NCBI GenBank assembly: GCA_049115495.1
Contig: JAGDZV010000005.1
Location: 124,001-188,000, forward strand
Direction: 5' to 3'
DNA: 64,000 nucleotides
Source: JACPUW01 sp049115495
GTDB lineage: Bacteria > Bacteroidota > Bacteroidia > CAILMK01 > JACPUW01
Of the stretch, positions 40,669 through 48,724 are shown piece after piece (position 1 is the stretch's first letter; each line of letters begins with the position of its first letter). The translations under genes and the position numbers were made by a program. Below the pieces are notes generated by a model. It ran no database searches and was not told where the DNA came from. It saw only the letters and a list, made by a program, of their open reading frames with translations.

Positions 40669-42712
40669 TTTCACCCTATTTTTTTTAGTAAGTGCTTTAA
40701 TACTTAAAGGGCAAATAAGCAAAGAGCAAATTGTAGCTCAGGTAATGGAATACTTACTAGAAACAAGTGAAGAAGAACTTGATTTTACCGATTTGCAAGT
40801 AGACCTATTGGGTCAACTGCAAAAGCCCATAAACCTAAATAAGGCAGATTTTAATGACCTTAACCAATTAGGCTTTGTTTCTGAAGCTGAAATTGTAGCA
40901 ATTATTACGCATAGAAATGAATACGGCGATTTTTTAGGAACTTTTGAGTTGCAAGCGGTTGAAGGCTTAAGTGGCGAAACCCTTAGGCTTTTGCAATACT
41001 TTGTAACCTGTACCGAGTATATGGATGATGAAAAAACCACCCTAAATAAAGTGCTTACGGGCAGTGGAGGAGAGTTTATATTGAGGTACCGTACCATTTT
41101 AGAAGACCAAGAAGGTTATAAACTAGATAGTTTAGGCAATAGCGACTATTTAGGAGGTCAGTACCAACTCTTTAATAGAGCTAGTTATCGCTATAAAAAC
41201 AAAGTTTCGCTCGGTTATACTGCCGAAAAAGATATGGGCGAAGAGTTTTTTAAAGGCAGCCAGCAAAATGGTTTCGATTTTTACAGTGCCCACTTATACG
41301 TAGGTAAAATAGGAAAACTCAGAAGCCTTGCCATTGGCGATTATCAAGTACAATTTGGTCAAGGTTTGACCCTTTGGAGCGGTTTATCATTTGGAAAAAG
41401 TGCCGACGCCATGAATGTAGTTAGACGTGCTAGAAAAATACAACCTTACAGATCGGTAAATGAGAATCAATTTTTGCGAGGAGCAGCTATAACCATTGGC
41501 GGAGATAAAACACAGTTTAGTGTTTTATACAGTCAAAAATATGTAGACGGTAATTTAGAAGAAGACACACTGAATAGTGAAGAAAGCTATTTCACTGCTT
41601 TGCAGATTTCAGGCTTTCATAGAACAAAAAATGAGGTAGCTGATAAAAACAAGATTCAAGAAAGAATTTTTGGAGCCAATTTAGAAACCCAAATAAAAGG
41701 CATCACATTTGGGGCCACTCAGGTTTTCTATAATTATAATCCATCATTACAAAGAAATGCACGGCCATATCAGTTTCATGAATTTGGCGGTAGTAATCTT
41801 AGCAATACTGGGCTGTACTACAACGGGCTAATTGGCAGAATTTATGTGTTTGGCGAAACTGGCGTTTCTGACTTTAAAACCAACACTTTAAGCAGTATTA
41901 ACGGAGCCGTTTTTTCACTCACCAATAAGGTTGAGTTGGCTGCAATCTATAGGTATTATGATCCTGAGTTTAATGCGCTTTATAATGGCCCGTTTAGGGA
42001 ACAAAGCAGGGCTAAAAATGAGGTGGGCTTCTACACTGGCATGCACATAAACTTTAGCGACGCTTTAAAATTGAGGCTTTATTTAGATCGTTTTCAGTTT
42101 CCGTGGTTGCGATTTAGAACCGATTTACCATCAAGAGGTCATGAGTATTTGGCAGAATTGAATTATAGGCCAAGCAGAAATTTTGAAATGTATGGTAGAG
42201 TTAGAACACAAATTAAAGAGCAGAATTTGCCGGATAATGAAACTCCACTTAATGTGTTATCTGCTCACAACAACACCCACTACAGGTTTCAATTCAGGTA
42301 TAAAATCACAAAAGAACTAACTACCACTAGTAGGGTAGAATATTCCAGTTATAGAATAGATGATGAATCTCCGGCAAATGGTGTATTGCTTTTTCAAGAC
42401 CTTGCGTTTAGACCCCTTGAAAAGCCATATCAAGTAATTGGCCGCTATGCGATCTTTAATGTTGATGATTTTAATGCTAGAATTTACACCTACGAAAATG
42501 ATGTATTGTATTCCTACTCTATTCCGGCTTACCAAGACCAGGGCATGCGCTTTTATTTACTTACTAGAATCAAACTAAAACGCCGCGTTGATCTTTGGTT
42601 TAGATACAGCCAAACTACCTTTTTTAACCGCAATCAGATAGGTAGCGGTAATGAATTAATAGATGATAATACACGAAGCGAAGTAAAGGCTCAAATACGA
42701 GTTAGATTTTAA
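40655..42712 (+). CDS. Helix-hairpin-helix protein fused to an outer-membrane beta-barrel
   Basis: 685 residues. Signal peptide MRKTSFTLFFLVSALILKGQ. Residues ~45-120 hold a ComEA-like helix-hairpin-helix pair (INLNKADFNDLNQLGF, EIVAIITHRNEYGDFLGTFELQAVEGL), normally a DNA-binding fold. After residue ~150 the sequence is long amphipathic strands (FILRYRTIL, SYRYKNKVSLGYTAE, SLAIGDYQVQFGQGLTLWSG) ending in SEVKAQIRVRF, a typical barrel C-terminus. So a periplasmic HhH plug or tether is joined to an outer-membrane barrel. The upstream PorV/FadL-like gene overlaps by 14 bp. The function is not established to my knowledge; uptake or binding of nucleic acid is speculation. Confidence 0.75.
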   Translation: MRKTSFTLFFLVSALILKGQISKEQIVAQVMEYLLETSEEELDFTDLQVDLLGQLQKPINLNKADFNDLNQLGFVSEAEIVAIITHRNEYGDFLGTFELQAVEGLSGETLRLLQYFVTCTEYMDDEKTTLNKVLTGSGGEFILRYRTILEDQEGYKLDSLGNSDYLGGQYQLFNRASYRYKNKVSLGYTAEKDMGEEFFKGSQQNGFDFYSAHLYVGKIGKLRSLAIGDYQVQFGQGLTLWSGLSFGKSADAMNVVRRARKIQPYRSVNENQFLRGAAITIGGDKTQFSVLYSQKYVDGNLEEDTLNSEESYFTALQISGFHRTKNEVADKNKIQERIFGANLETQIKGITFGATQVFYNYNPSLQRNARPYQFHEFGGSNLSNTGLYYNGLIGRIYVFGETGVSDFKTNTLSSINGAVFSLTNKVELAAIYRYYDPEFNALYNGPFREQSRAKNEVGFYTGMHINFSDALKLRLYLDRFQFPWLRFRTDLPSRGHEYLAELNYRPSRNFEMYGRVRTQIKEQNLPDNETPLNVLSAHNNTHYRFQFRYKITKELTTTSRVEYSSYRIDDESPANGVLLFQDLAFRPLEKPYQVIGRYAIFNVDDFNARIYTYENDVLYSYSIPAYQDQGMRFYLLTRIKLKRRVDLWFRYSQTTFFNRNQIGSGNELIDDNTRSEVKAQIRVRF

Positions 42713-42760
42713 GTTTTAATTACCACACAATTTCAAAAGCATTAAGTCAATTAATATTTT

Positions 42761-42768
42761 TAGATTTG
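42761..42768 (+). promoter_or_regulatory. Putative -7 box (TAGATTTG) upstream of the 42802 gene
   Basis: TAGATTTG matches TAnnTTTG and ends 33 bp before the ATG. Confidence 0.4.
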
Positions 42769-42801
42769 TCCGCGCTCAACTACAGGCATAAATAAGCACA
42801 A

Positions 42802-43380
42802 ATGAAGATAATAGCTATCAGAGCAGTTCTTTGGGTTCTCATAATCTTTTTAGGTTATAAAGTATTTGATGTAATTTATCAAGACATCCATTTTGCAGCA
42901 GTAAAAACCAGAAAGGAAACTGCTAGAGTAGTTAAAATGGAGAAAATAAGAACCCTTCAATTTACATTTAGAGATGAAAACAGACGTTTTGCAAAAAGTT
43001 GGGACGAACTAAATACGTTTGTTGATTCTGGTGTAATAAACGTGGTAAAAGTTATTGGCGATCCAAACGATACAACACAAGTTGTACAAAGAGATACCAC
43101 ACAGGTAAGTGTGCTAGACTCAATATTTAATGGCGATAGAGCTTATTTCGATACCATTTGGCACATACCTTATGCAGGTGCAAATGATTCATTTAAAGTT
43201 GAAGCTGACAAGATTAATTTGAGAGGTGTAAGAGTAGACGTAATGCAGATTACCGATACCAAGCCTATATTTCAAGATCCAGAACAAGAAGAGCCAAGTG
43301 GACCAGACGAAGATCCATTGCAAATTGGCAAAATGTACACCGCTAACTACGACCTGAATCGAGACCCCAGGAAAAAGTAA
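42802..43380 (+). CDS. Membrane-anchored hypothetical protein, N-terminal TM helix
   Basis: 192 residues with one N-terminal hydrophobic helix (IIAIRAVLWVLIIFLGYKVF) followed by a soluble region: a helix with KMEKIRTLQFTFRDENRRFAKSWDEL that looks like the N-terminal helix of pseudopilin-like proteins, a Gln/Asp/Thr-rich insert and the sequence YFDTIWHIPYAG. The last part is Pro/Asp/Glu-rich (DPEQEEPSGPDEDP). It sits directly upstream of the DUF3822-rsmD pair and is probably co-transcribed. I do not recognise a named family. Confidence 0.65.
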   Translation: MKIIAIRAVLWVLIIFLGYKVFDVIYQDIHFAAVKTRKETARVVKMEKIRTLQFTFRDENRRFAKSWDELNTFVDSGVINVVKVIGDPNDTTQVVQRDTTQVSVLDSIFNGDRAYFDTIWHIPYAGANDSFKVEADKINLRGVRVDVMQITDTKPIFQDPEQEEPSGPDEDPLQIGKMYTANYDLNRDPRKK

Positions 43381-44177
43381 TTTACAATTTATGTTCGGCT
43401 AAGCTTACACCCGAGCTTACTGCTCAATGTACTGCTTATCAAGTACTTTCAAATGCCGGATACACGGTGGTTTTATACCACCCAGAGCAATCTGTGTTTA
43501 TGGCACTGCTGTCAACCATTGGTGCCAGGTATGCGCAAACTAATATTGAAAGAAGCCAAGCACCCTGGTTAAATTGGGATACTCGGCACACGTACAAGGC
43601 TATAAAATCAAATGGATTTGCTTTGGTGCCACAGATGGTTTTTGATTCTGACCAAATGCCAACCTATTTTAAATCTACTGGATTAGATTATGGTGAGCAA
43701 AGTAGGCTTGTTATTGATGAAATTGAACTTGCGAGAACACTAATGGTGTACGATCACAAGGGAACCGAATCACACAACAACCTTTATGCCTGCCTCATAA
43801 ATCAACTTTTGGCTTATCAGAATTTACAAAGCCAAGATTACATACATTTTCATTTAGATATAGATTCACTTCTAATTGTTGTGGTAAAAGGTGGTAAACT
43901 TCAAATGGCAAATCAATTTAGCTTTAGCGCCAAAGAAGATATATTGTACTATTTGGCGGCTTCAGTAAACAATTTTGAGCTCGATCTTAAAACCAGTCCT
44001 ATTACCTATAGCGGCTATCTAAGGCCAAAAACAGACCTAAAAAAATTGCTTCACGAGTACTTTCCTGACCTAAAGCCCACAGGGGTTTCTGCATCGCTAA
44101 ATTTTGACACTTGTATTAACCCAATGCACCAAGTGTTTTATGCCGATGTGTTTACTTTGCCGCTATGCGCATTATAG
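43380..44177 (+). CDS. DUF3822-family protein, non-canonical start
   Basis: About 265 residues if initiated at ATT 43380, which overlaps the preceding TAA (TAATT), or 236 residues from a GTG at 43467. The sequence between the two (NLCSAKLTPELTAQCTAYQVLSNAGYTV, read in part) continues the family pattern, so the longer form is preferred although no ATG, GTG or TTG is available there. The body (YARTL-type strands, IHFHLDIDSLLIVVVKGGKLQMANQF, EDILYYLAAS) fits DUF3822, a Bacteroidota family with a divergent actin-like ATPase fold encoded next to rsmD. The last 13 bp overlap rsmD, as is usual for this pair. Confidence 0.72.
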   Translation: MYNLCSAKLTPELTAQCTAYQVLSNAGYTVVLYHPEQSVFMALLSTIGARYAQTNIERSQAPWLNWDTRHTYKAIKSNGFALVPQMVFDSDQMPTYFKSTGLDYGEQSRLVIDEIELARTLMVYDHKGTESHNNLYACLINQLLAYQNLQSQDYIHFHLDIDSLLIVVVKGGKLQMANQFSFSAKEDILYYLAASVNNFELDLKTSPITYSGYLRPKTDLKKLLHEYFPDLKPTGVSASLNFDTCINPMHQVFYADVFTLPLCAL

Positions 44178-44701
44178 CAGGATCAAAGAAAGGATATCAA
44201 ATAAAAGCTCCGCAAGGTTTACCTACAAGACCTACTACCGATAGGAGTAAAGAAAGTCTTTTTAATATTCTTAATAACTGGTACAATTTTGAGAATTGTG
44301 ATGTGCTTGATATTTATGCGGGCACCGGAAATGTTACTTACGAGTTTGCATCACGTGGTGCCAAAAGCGTGATTTGTATTGATAGGTTTAAGGGCTGCAC
44401 CGATTTTATTTACAGTGAAGTTGAAAAGCTTAACTTTAATCAGGTGCAAGTGGTAAGGGAAGATGTAATCAATTTTATAAAACGCTGCCCTGAGAAGTTT
44501 GATATAATTTTTTGCGATCCGCCATTTGCCACAAAAGATTATGAGCTGCTACACAAAATTGTATTTGAAAGAGAACTATTAAATAAGGATGGAATCTTTG
44601 TGATGGAGCATCATTCTGTGCACGATTTCTCTAAGTTATCTCATTTTTTACAAGCTCGCCATTACGGTCAAAACGTAATGAGTTTTTATGGGGATGAATA
44701 A
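44165..44701 (+). CDS. rsmD: 16S rRNA (guanine966-N2)-methyltransferase
   Basis: 178 residues, matching RsmD. MRIIAGSKKGYQIKAPQGLPTRPTTDRSKESLFNIL is the family N-terminus; the SAM-binding glycine motif is DIYAGTGNVTYEFASRGA, and the catalytic DPPF sits in IIFCDPPFATKDYELL. It methylates G966 of 16S rRNA in the assembled small subunit. The start overlaps the DUF3822 gene by 13 bp. No coaD follows. Confidence 0.95.
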   Translation: MRIIAGSKKGYQIKAPQGLPTRPTTDRSKESLFNILNNWYNFENCDVLDIYAGTGNVTYEFASRGAKSVICIDRFKGCTDFIYSEVEKLNFNQVQVVREDVINFIKRCPEKFDIIFCDPPFATKDYELLHKIVFERELLNKDGIFVMEHHSVHDFSKLSHFLQARHYGQNVMSFYGDE

Positions 44702-44854
44702 AATTGCAATTTTCTTATCTACAATGCAGCTTTAGTATCTGACCAATGTTAATGATTTAACGATACACAATAAAAAAGCTAAATTGCGTTTGTGCTATCG
44801 GTGCAACCAAAAATGTAAAATGCACCTTTTCATCAACACTCTTAATCATTAACT

Positions 44855-45616
44855 ATGAAACAATTCAAAATTATGCTGGCTTTGGTTTTTGCCTTTGCCT
44901 TTACAAGTAGTTACGCTCAAATTTCTGCAGAAAGCCCAGGAACCTGGAAACTTAAATCGTTGAAATCAAACTTAGGCGCCCATGGAGATCATTTCTTTAA
45001 AATGAATCTTGATTATATGGAAGGCAGAATTAACGATGATAGTTACCAAAGGCTAGATTTAACAGGCTATGAAGCACAAGACCATGTTATTAATACCACC
45101 GGCGTAAATATTAACCTTGGTGCCATTTTTTCTAGAACACCAAAAAACACTGGTTTTGGAAAATACGAGGCTTTTGAGGTAAACCTTGGCGTACATGCAG
45201 GACGTGAAGTAATGATAGATTTTTATGACCATCAATCTACTGATATGTATTCAAACTCAATCACGTATTGCGATATGCAAAATGAGCTTAACCTATCAGG
45301 AGTTTATAGGAGAGGTATTTCATTTTTTAATGTAATGAACATTTACACCGGAATTGGCTTAAGTGCTGGTAGTACAATTGGAAGCCAAATGTGGATTTTT
45401 GGAAATACAGGTTCAAATAATGACATGTCTTACGCGTTGCAAGAAAGTGTGGTAGGTAGAGCCTTTATACCAGTAGGAGGAGAAATAGTACTAATGGATA
45501 AATTAGCCTTAAATGCCGAAGCCAGACTAGGAATGGGCTATTCTCATTCTTTTGGTCATGGTGGTTTTGGCAATATGAATTACTCTGTTTTGGCAGGGTT
45601 TGCCTGGAATATATAA
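44855..45616 (+). CDS. Outer-membrane beta-barrel-like hypothetical protein
   Basis: 253 residues with signal peptide MKQFKIMLALVFAFAFTSSYAQ. The mature protein has alternating strands rich in Gly and aromatic residues (GVNINLGAIFSRTPKNTGFGKYEAFEVNLGVHAGREV, NLSGVYRRGISFFNVMNIYTGIGLSAGSTIG, in parts) and ends in YSVLAGFAWNI, an aromatic-terminated barrel signature. No catalytic motifs. It is alone between rsmD and TIGR02757, with its own terminator. Confidence 0.65.
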   Translation: MKQFKIMLALVFAFAFTSSYAQISAESPGTWKLKSLKSNLGAHGDHFFKMNLDYMEGRINDDSYQRLDLTGYEAQDHVINTTGVNINLGAIFSRTPKNTGFGKYEAFEVNLGVHAGREVMIDFYDHQSTDMYSNSITYCDMQNELNLSGVYRRGISFFNVMNIYTGIGLSAGSTIGSQMWIFGNTGSNNDMSYALQESVVGRAFIPVGGEIVLMDKLALNAEARLGMGYSHSFGHGGFGNMNYSVLAGFAWNI

Positions 45617-45657
45617 AAGACAAATAAAAAGAAATTGTGGTTTTCTTTTGTTTATTG

Positions 45658-45690
45658 AAGCCCGTCAAATTGATCATTGACGGGCTTTTT
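45658..45690 (+). terminator. Intrinsic terminator after the 44855 gene
   Basis: Perfect 11-bp stem AAGCCCGTCAA (45658-45668) / TTGACGGGCTT (45677-45687), 8-nt loop, T-rich tail. Confidence 0.9.
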
Positions 45691-45704
45691 CTTTATTTGC
45701 TATA

Positions 45705-46466
45705 ATGAAACACCAAGAGCTCTATGAACTACTAGAGCGCAAGTACCAACAGTTTAATACTTCTGCTTTTATTGACGATGATCCTGTTTGTATTCCGCAC
45801 GAGTTTAGCCAAAAAGAAGACATAGAAATTGCTGGATTTTTCGCGGCAACTTTTGCGTGGGGGCAACGTATAACCATAATAAACAAGTGTAAAGAATTAA
45901 TGAATTTAATGGATTGGGCACCACATGATTTTGTGCTAAACCATTCTAATATTGACCTTGAACGTTTGACTAACTTCAAGCATAGAACCTTCAATTTTGT
46001 AGATCTTACGTTTTTTATAAAACGTTTAAAGCAAGCGTACCTAAATGAAGGAGGATTAGAAACTCTTTTTTCAAAGGGAAATAGTGCTAAAGAAAGACTT
46101 ACAAATTTTGAGCTGGCTTTTAAAACTTACGAAGGATTTGAAACCAGAACCGGAAAGCACATTGCCACACCAGCCAGAAAATCTACCTGCAAACGATTAA
46201 ATATGTACTTGCGTTGGATGGTGAGAGACGATAAAGGAGGGGTAGATCTAGGAATTTGGAAGCGTATTTCGCCCAAAGAGCTAATGTGTCCTTTTGATGT
46301 ACATGTAGAGCGTGTAAGTAGAAGCCTTGGATTATTAAAGCGCAAGCAGCGCGATTGGCAAGCGGTTGAAGAGCTAACAGAAAACCTAAGAAAGTTTGAT
46401 CCAGAAGATCCGGTTAAATACGATTATGCTTTATTTGGTCTTGGAATTTTAGAAAAAGTGGTGTGA
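45705..46466 (+). CDS. TIGR02757-family protein
   Basis: 253 residues matching TIGR02757, a Bacteroidota and spirochaete family of unknown function, recognised by DDPVCIPHEFSQKEDIEIAGFFAATFAWGQRITIINK and the central helical part with RKSTCKRLNMYLRWMVRDDKGGVDLGIWKRI. The C-terminal W-K-x-I-x-P-x-x-L-x-x-P-x-D-x-H-V segment, with DVHVERVSRSLGL, resembles helix-hairpin-helix DNA glycosylases, and a base-excision-type role is possible. Downstream ORF begins inside its stop codon. Preceded by a strong terminator, so it starts its own transcript. Confidence 0.9.
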   Translation: MKHQELYELLERKYQQFNTSAFIDDDPVCIPHEFSQKEDIEIAGFFAATFAWGQRITIINKCKELMNLMDWAPHDFVLNHSNIDLERLTNFKHRTFNFVDLTFFIKRLKQAYLNEGGLETLFSKGNSAKERLTNFELAFKTYEGFETRTGKHIATPARKSTCKRLNMYLRWMVRDDKGGVDLGIWKRISPKELMCPFDVHVERVSRSLGLLKRKQRDWQAVEELTENLRKFDPEDPVKYDYALFGLGILEKVV

Positions 46467-46801
46467 ACCGAAGTGAAGTAATTAAGGAGACGGCAGCCCT
46501 AGTGCAAAAAGACTTCTATTTTGAAGATTTAAAGGATAATCTGCCACAAACTGTTGAAGATGGATACCAACAAATCTTGGACGCATTGGCCAAGCGCATT
46601 GCCCATATGCTTGATTATGAATTTGAACTATTGATGCAAGTTTTCTATCGAATTGATCTTAACGAGCAAAAGGTAAAACAAGCAATTGCTTCTGCAGATG
46701 CGCCATCTGAAAAACTAGCCCATTTGGTAATTGAACGCGAAATGCAAAAGGCACAAACGAGGATGGTTTATAAGAAAAGGAATTTTGATTATCGTATGTA
46801 G
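46463..46801 (+). CDS. Hypothetical helical protein
   Basis: 112 residues beginning with a GTG that overlaps the TIGR02757 stop by 4 bp, which suggests translational coupling. Fully helical with no signal peptide: NRSEVIKETAALVQKDFYFEDL, ILDALAKRIAHMLDYEFELLMQVFYRIDLNE, EREMQKAQTRMVYKKRN. The segment LLMQVFYRIDLNEQKVKQAI looks like a helix-rich docking fold. I do not recognise a family. Confidence 0.6.
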   Translation: MNRSEVIKETAALVQKDFYFEDLKDNLPQTVEDGYQQILDALAKRIAHMLDYEFELLMQVFYRIDLNEQKVKQAIASADAPSEKLAHLVIEREMQKAQTRMVYKKRNFDYRM

Positions 46802-46850
46802 TCTTGGGTTTTACTCCTTCTTAGTTATACGCAAATACTATTTTTGAAAA

Positions 46851-47141
46851 ATGAGCGCCAAAGAAGAAATACTTTTTAAACTGAAAAAAGCAAAGGATGA
46901 ACTTGCTAAAAAATATCCTATTGCTTCATTGGCGCTTTTTGGTTCGTATTCAAGAGACGACTATACTCAAGATAGTGACGTTGACATTTTGGTGGAAATT
47001 GATGGGAGAATTGGGTCGGAATTCATTGATCTTGCTTTTGACCTTGAAGATGTAATTGGTAAAAAGGTTGATTTGGTTTCGAGAAATGGAATTAAGCCTA
47101 GGTATTTTAACTTTATTAAAAGTGACCTAATCTATGTCTAA
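46851..47141 (+). CDS. MNT-type nucleotidyltransferase antitoxin (MntA-like)
   Basis: 96-residue minimal nucleotidyltransferase. The family signature GSYSRDDYTQDSDVDILVE (G31-S32 and D43, D45) and a third acidic residue in KKVDLVSR are present, so the protein may be catalytically competent. In characterised MntA-HepT pairs the MNT protein adenylylates HepT and silences it. The next gene overlaps by 8 bp and encodes the HEPN partner. Confidence 0.9.
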   Translation: MSAKEEILFKLKKAKDELAKKYPIASLALFGSYSRDDYTQDSDVDILVEIDGRIGSEFIDLAFDLEDVIGKKVDLVSRNGIKPRYFNFIKSDLIYV

Positions 47142-47472
47142 GCGTGATAACATGACCTTGATTCATGATATGCTTGAGTCTGCTCTAAAAATCAAAAAAT
47201 ACACACAGGAATATGACTACAATAAGTTCATTGAAGATGATAAAACAATAGATGCAGTTGTTAGAAATTTTGAAATAATTGGTGAAGCGTCTTCAAAAAT
47301 TGACCCAGACTATAAAATTGACCATGCGAATATTCCTTGGCGAAAGTTAAAAGGCTATAGAAATAGATTAATTCATGAGTACTTTGGGGTTGACTATCAA
47401 ATAGTTTGGGAAATCATCCAAGATGACCTTTCTGGATTGATAGAAGCCATGGAAGAAATTATAAGTTCATAA
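47134..47472 (+). CDS. HEPN-domain toxin (HepT-like, DUF86)
   Basis: 112 residues. The active-site motif RX4HXY is R76-NRLI-H81-E-Y83 in KGYRNRLIHEYFG; NFEIIGEASSKI is another typical HepT segment. The Tyr in this motif is the residue reported to be AMPylated by MntA-type partners. Likely an RNase toxin neutralised by the overlapping MNT gene. Terminated by the hairpin at 47504-47530. Confidence 0.9.
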   Translation: MSKRDNMTLIHDMLESALKIKKYTQEYDYNKFIEDDKTIDAVVRNFEIIGEASSKIDPDYKIDHANIPWRKLKGYRNRLIHEYFGVDYQIVWEIIQDDLSGLIEAMEEIISS

Positions 47473-47503
47473 TCATTCCTAAAGCCACTATATAATAAAA
47501 CAA

Positions 47504-47530
47504 AAAACCCGCTCAATTTGAACGGGTTTT
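47504..47530. terminator. Intrinsic terminator after the MNT/HEPN pair
   Basis: AAAACCCG (47504-47511) pairs with CGGGTTTT (47523-47530) around an 11-nt loop. It can serve both the HEPN gene and the convergent small Cys-rich gene. Confidence 0.8.
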
Positions 47531-47556
47531 AAATATTTTGGAACTCAGTATTGAGT

Positions 47557-47808
47557 TTATGCTTCTTTTTTGCTTGCGCAACAGCCACCTTTAGCAGCTT
47601 CTTTTTTGCCTTCGCATTTTGCTTTTTCTTCAGCAGAACAGCAAGCCGCCTTTTTACCTTTTCTCTTTTTCTTATCCTTATCTTTCTCTTTTTCCTTCTC
47701 AACTAATACTGTTGATGCATCTTCGTTTGCAATTACCGCATAGCTGGCGCTAACACCACCAATCATCATGAATGCAGCAAGTCCTAATCCTAAAACTATC
47801 TTTTTCAT
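47557..47808 (-). CDS. Small secreted Lys/Cys-rich protein
   Basis: 83 residues from the ATG at 47808 (frame open upstream, but this start gives a good signal peptide MKKIVLGLGLAAFMMIGGVSASYA). The mature part is a highly charged Lys/Glu segment (VLVEKEKEKDKDKKKRKGKK) followed by a cysteine cluster: AACCSAEEKAKC, then GGCCASKK. The paired cysteines and lysines suggest metal binding or attachment, but no family assignment is made. Convergent with the HEPN gene across a shared terminator. Confidence 0.6.
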   Translation of the reverse strand: MKKIVLGLGLAAFMMIGGVSASYAVIANEDASTVLVEKEKEKDKDKKKRKGKKAACCSAEEKAKCEGKKEAAKGGCCASKKEA

Positions 47809-47902
47809 TGATTTATATTCTTTATTGATTAACAATATTAGATAAAACCGACACCAACTCAAAATTAGAAGAAGTTAAAAAAGTTATAATAACACATGGG
47901 GT

Positions 47903-48703
47903 TTACCTATTACTTCTTTTCCGGTAAAGTCGAATACCAAGTACAATGCCAATTGTAATTAAGATGAACGGCCATATATTTACGAGTGCTACAAAGAATA
48001 AAACTAGGTTTTCCCATCCATTGCTAAACCCCCTTGAGAATTTAGAACCGTAACCTTTTTCTTCGGCGGTCAGCTCATAAAATGTTACGGCAAGGGTTGA
48101 GAAAGAAACACGATCTTGTAAGTATTTTAACCTGCCTTCAATTGATTCAATCTCAGACCTTAAAAGGCCAATTTGTTTTTCAATTTCTAAAACTTCAATT
48201 ACGTTATTGGCTTCTTTAAGCAGCTCAATGTAGCGCTGCTCAAGTTCCTTTTTTGTTTTTAGTCTAGCTTCAACATCAAGAAATTCTTCGGTAACGTCCT
48301 TTACTTCAATTACTTTATCGTCGAATTTTTCTACCCCTTTGGTGGCTTCATTTAGAAAGTTATCAAAGTTTTTAGAAGGAACTCTAATTTTTAAGGTATT
48401 GCTTTTTTTTCCTGAGTAATTGTATTCTTGGTCTGAAGACACATAGCCATCGTATTTATTTACCGCCTTAAGAATAGTTGTTCTAGTCTCGTTCAAATCA
48501 TTGGTTTCAAACTCAACTTCACCTTCTTTTATAAGCTTTCTTTCGTTGGGGTTTTCTGCTTTTGATTCAATATTTGCTTCTTTACTGGCCGAGCTTTCTA
48601 GCACAAAGCTGCCGGATTCAGGAGTTTCTAAATTTCGTTCGCACGCAACAAAAGAAAAAAGAAGTAATAGCCCTAAGCAGTGTTTTAAATGTGTAGCAAT
48701 CAT
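47903..48703 (-). CDS. DUF4349-domain lipoprotein
   Basis: 266 residues. Lipobox in LLLLFSFVACER (Cys at ~21). Residues ~55-240 fit DUF4349: KLIKEGEVEFETNDLNETRTTILKAVNKYDGYVSSDQ and the coiled coil VEARLKTKKELEQRYIELLKEANNVIEVLEIEKQIGLLRSEIESIEGRLKYLQDRVSFSTL (seen in parts), ending with a TM helix (WPFILITIGIVLGIRLY). Similar proteins are anchored in the envelope; function unknown. The upstream TPR gene is 21 bp away. Confidence 0.88.
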   Translation of the reverse strand: MIATHLKHCLGLLLLFSFVACERNLETPESGSFVLESSASKEANIESKAENPNERKLIKEGEVEFETNDLNETRTTILKAVNKYDGYVSSDQEYNYSGKKSNTLKIRVPSKNFDNFLNEATKGVEKFDDKVIEVKDVTEEFLDVEARLKTKKELEQRYIELLKEANNVIEVLEIEKQIGLLRSEIESIEGRLKYLQDRVSFSTLAVTFYELTAEEKGYGSKFSRGFSNGWENLVLFFVALVNIWPFILITIGIVLGIRLYRKRSNR

Positions 48704-48724
48704 GTTGATAGGTTGTTTTTGAAA

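Noticed and set aside
47504..47530. Toxin-antitoxin antisense RNA
   Set aside because: The hairpin is a plain GC stem with T-tails, explained as a terminator for the convergent genes.
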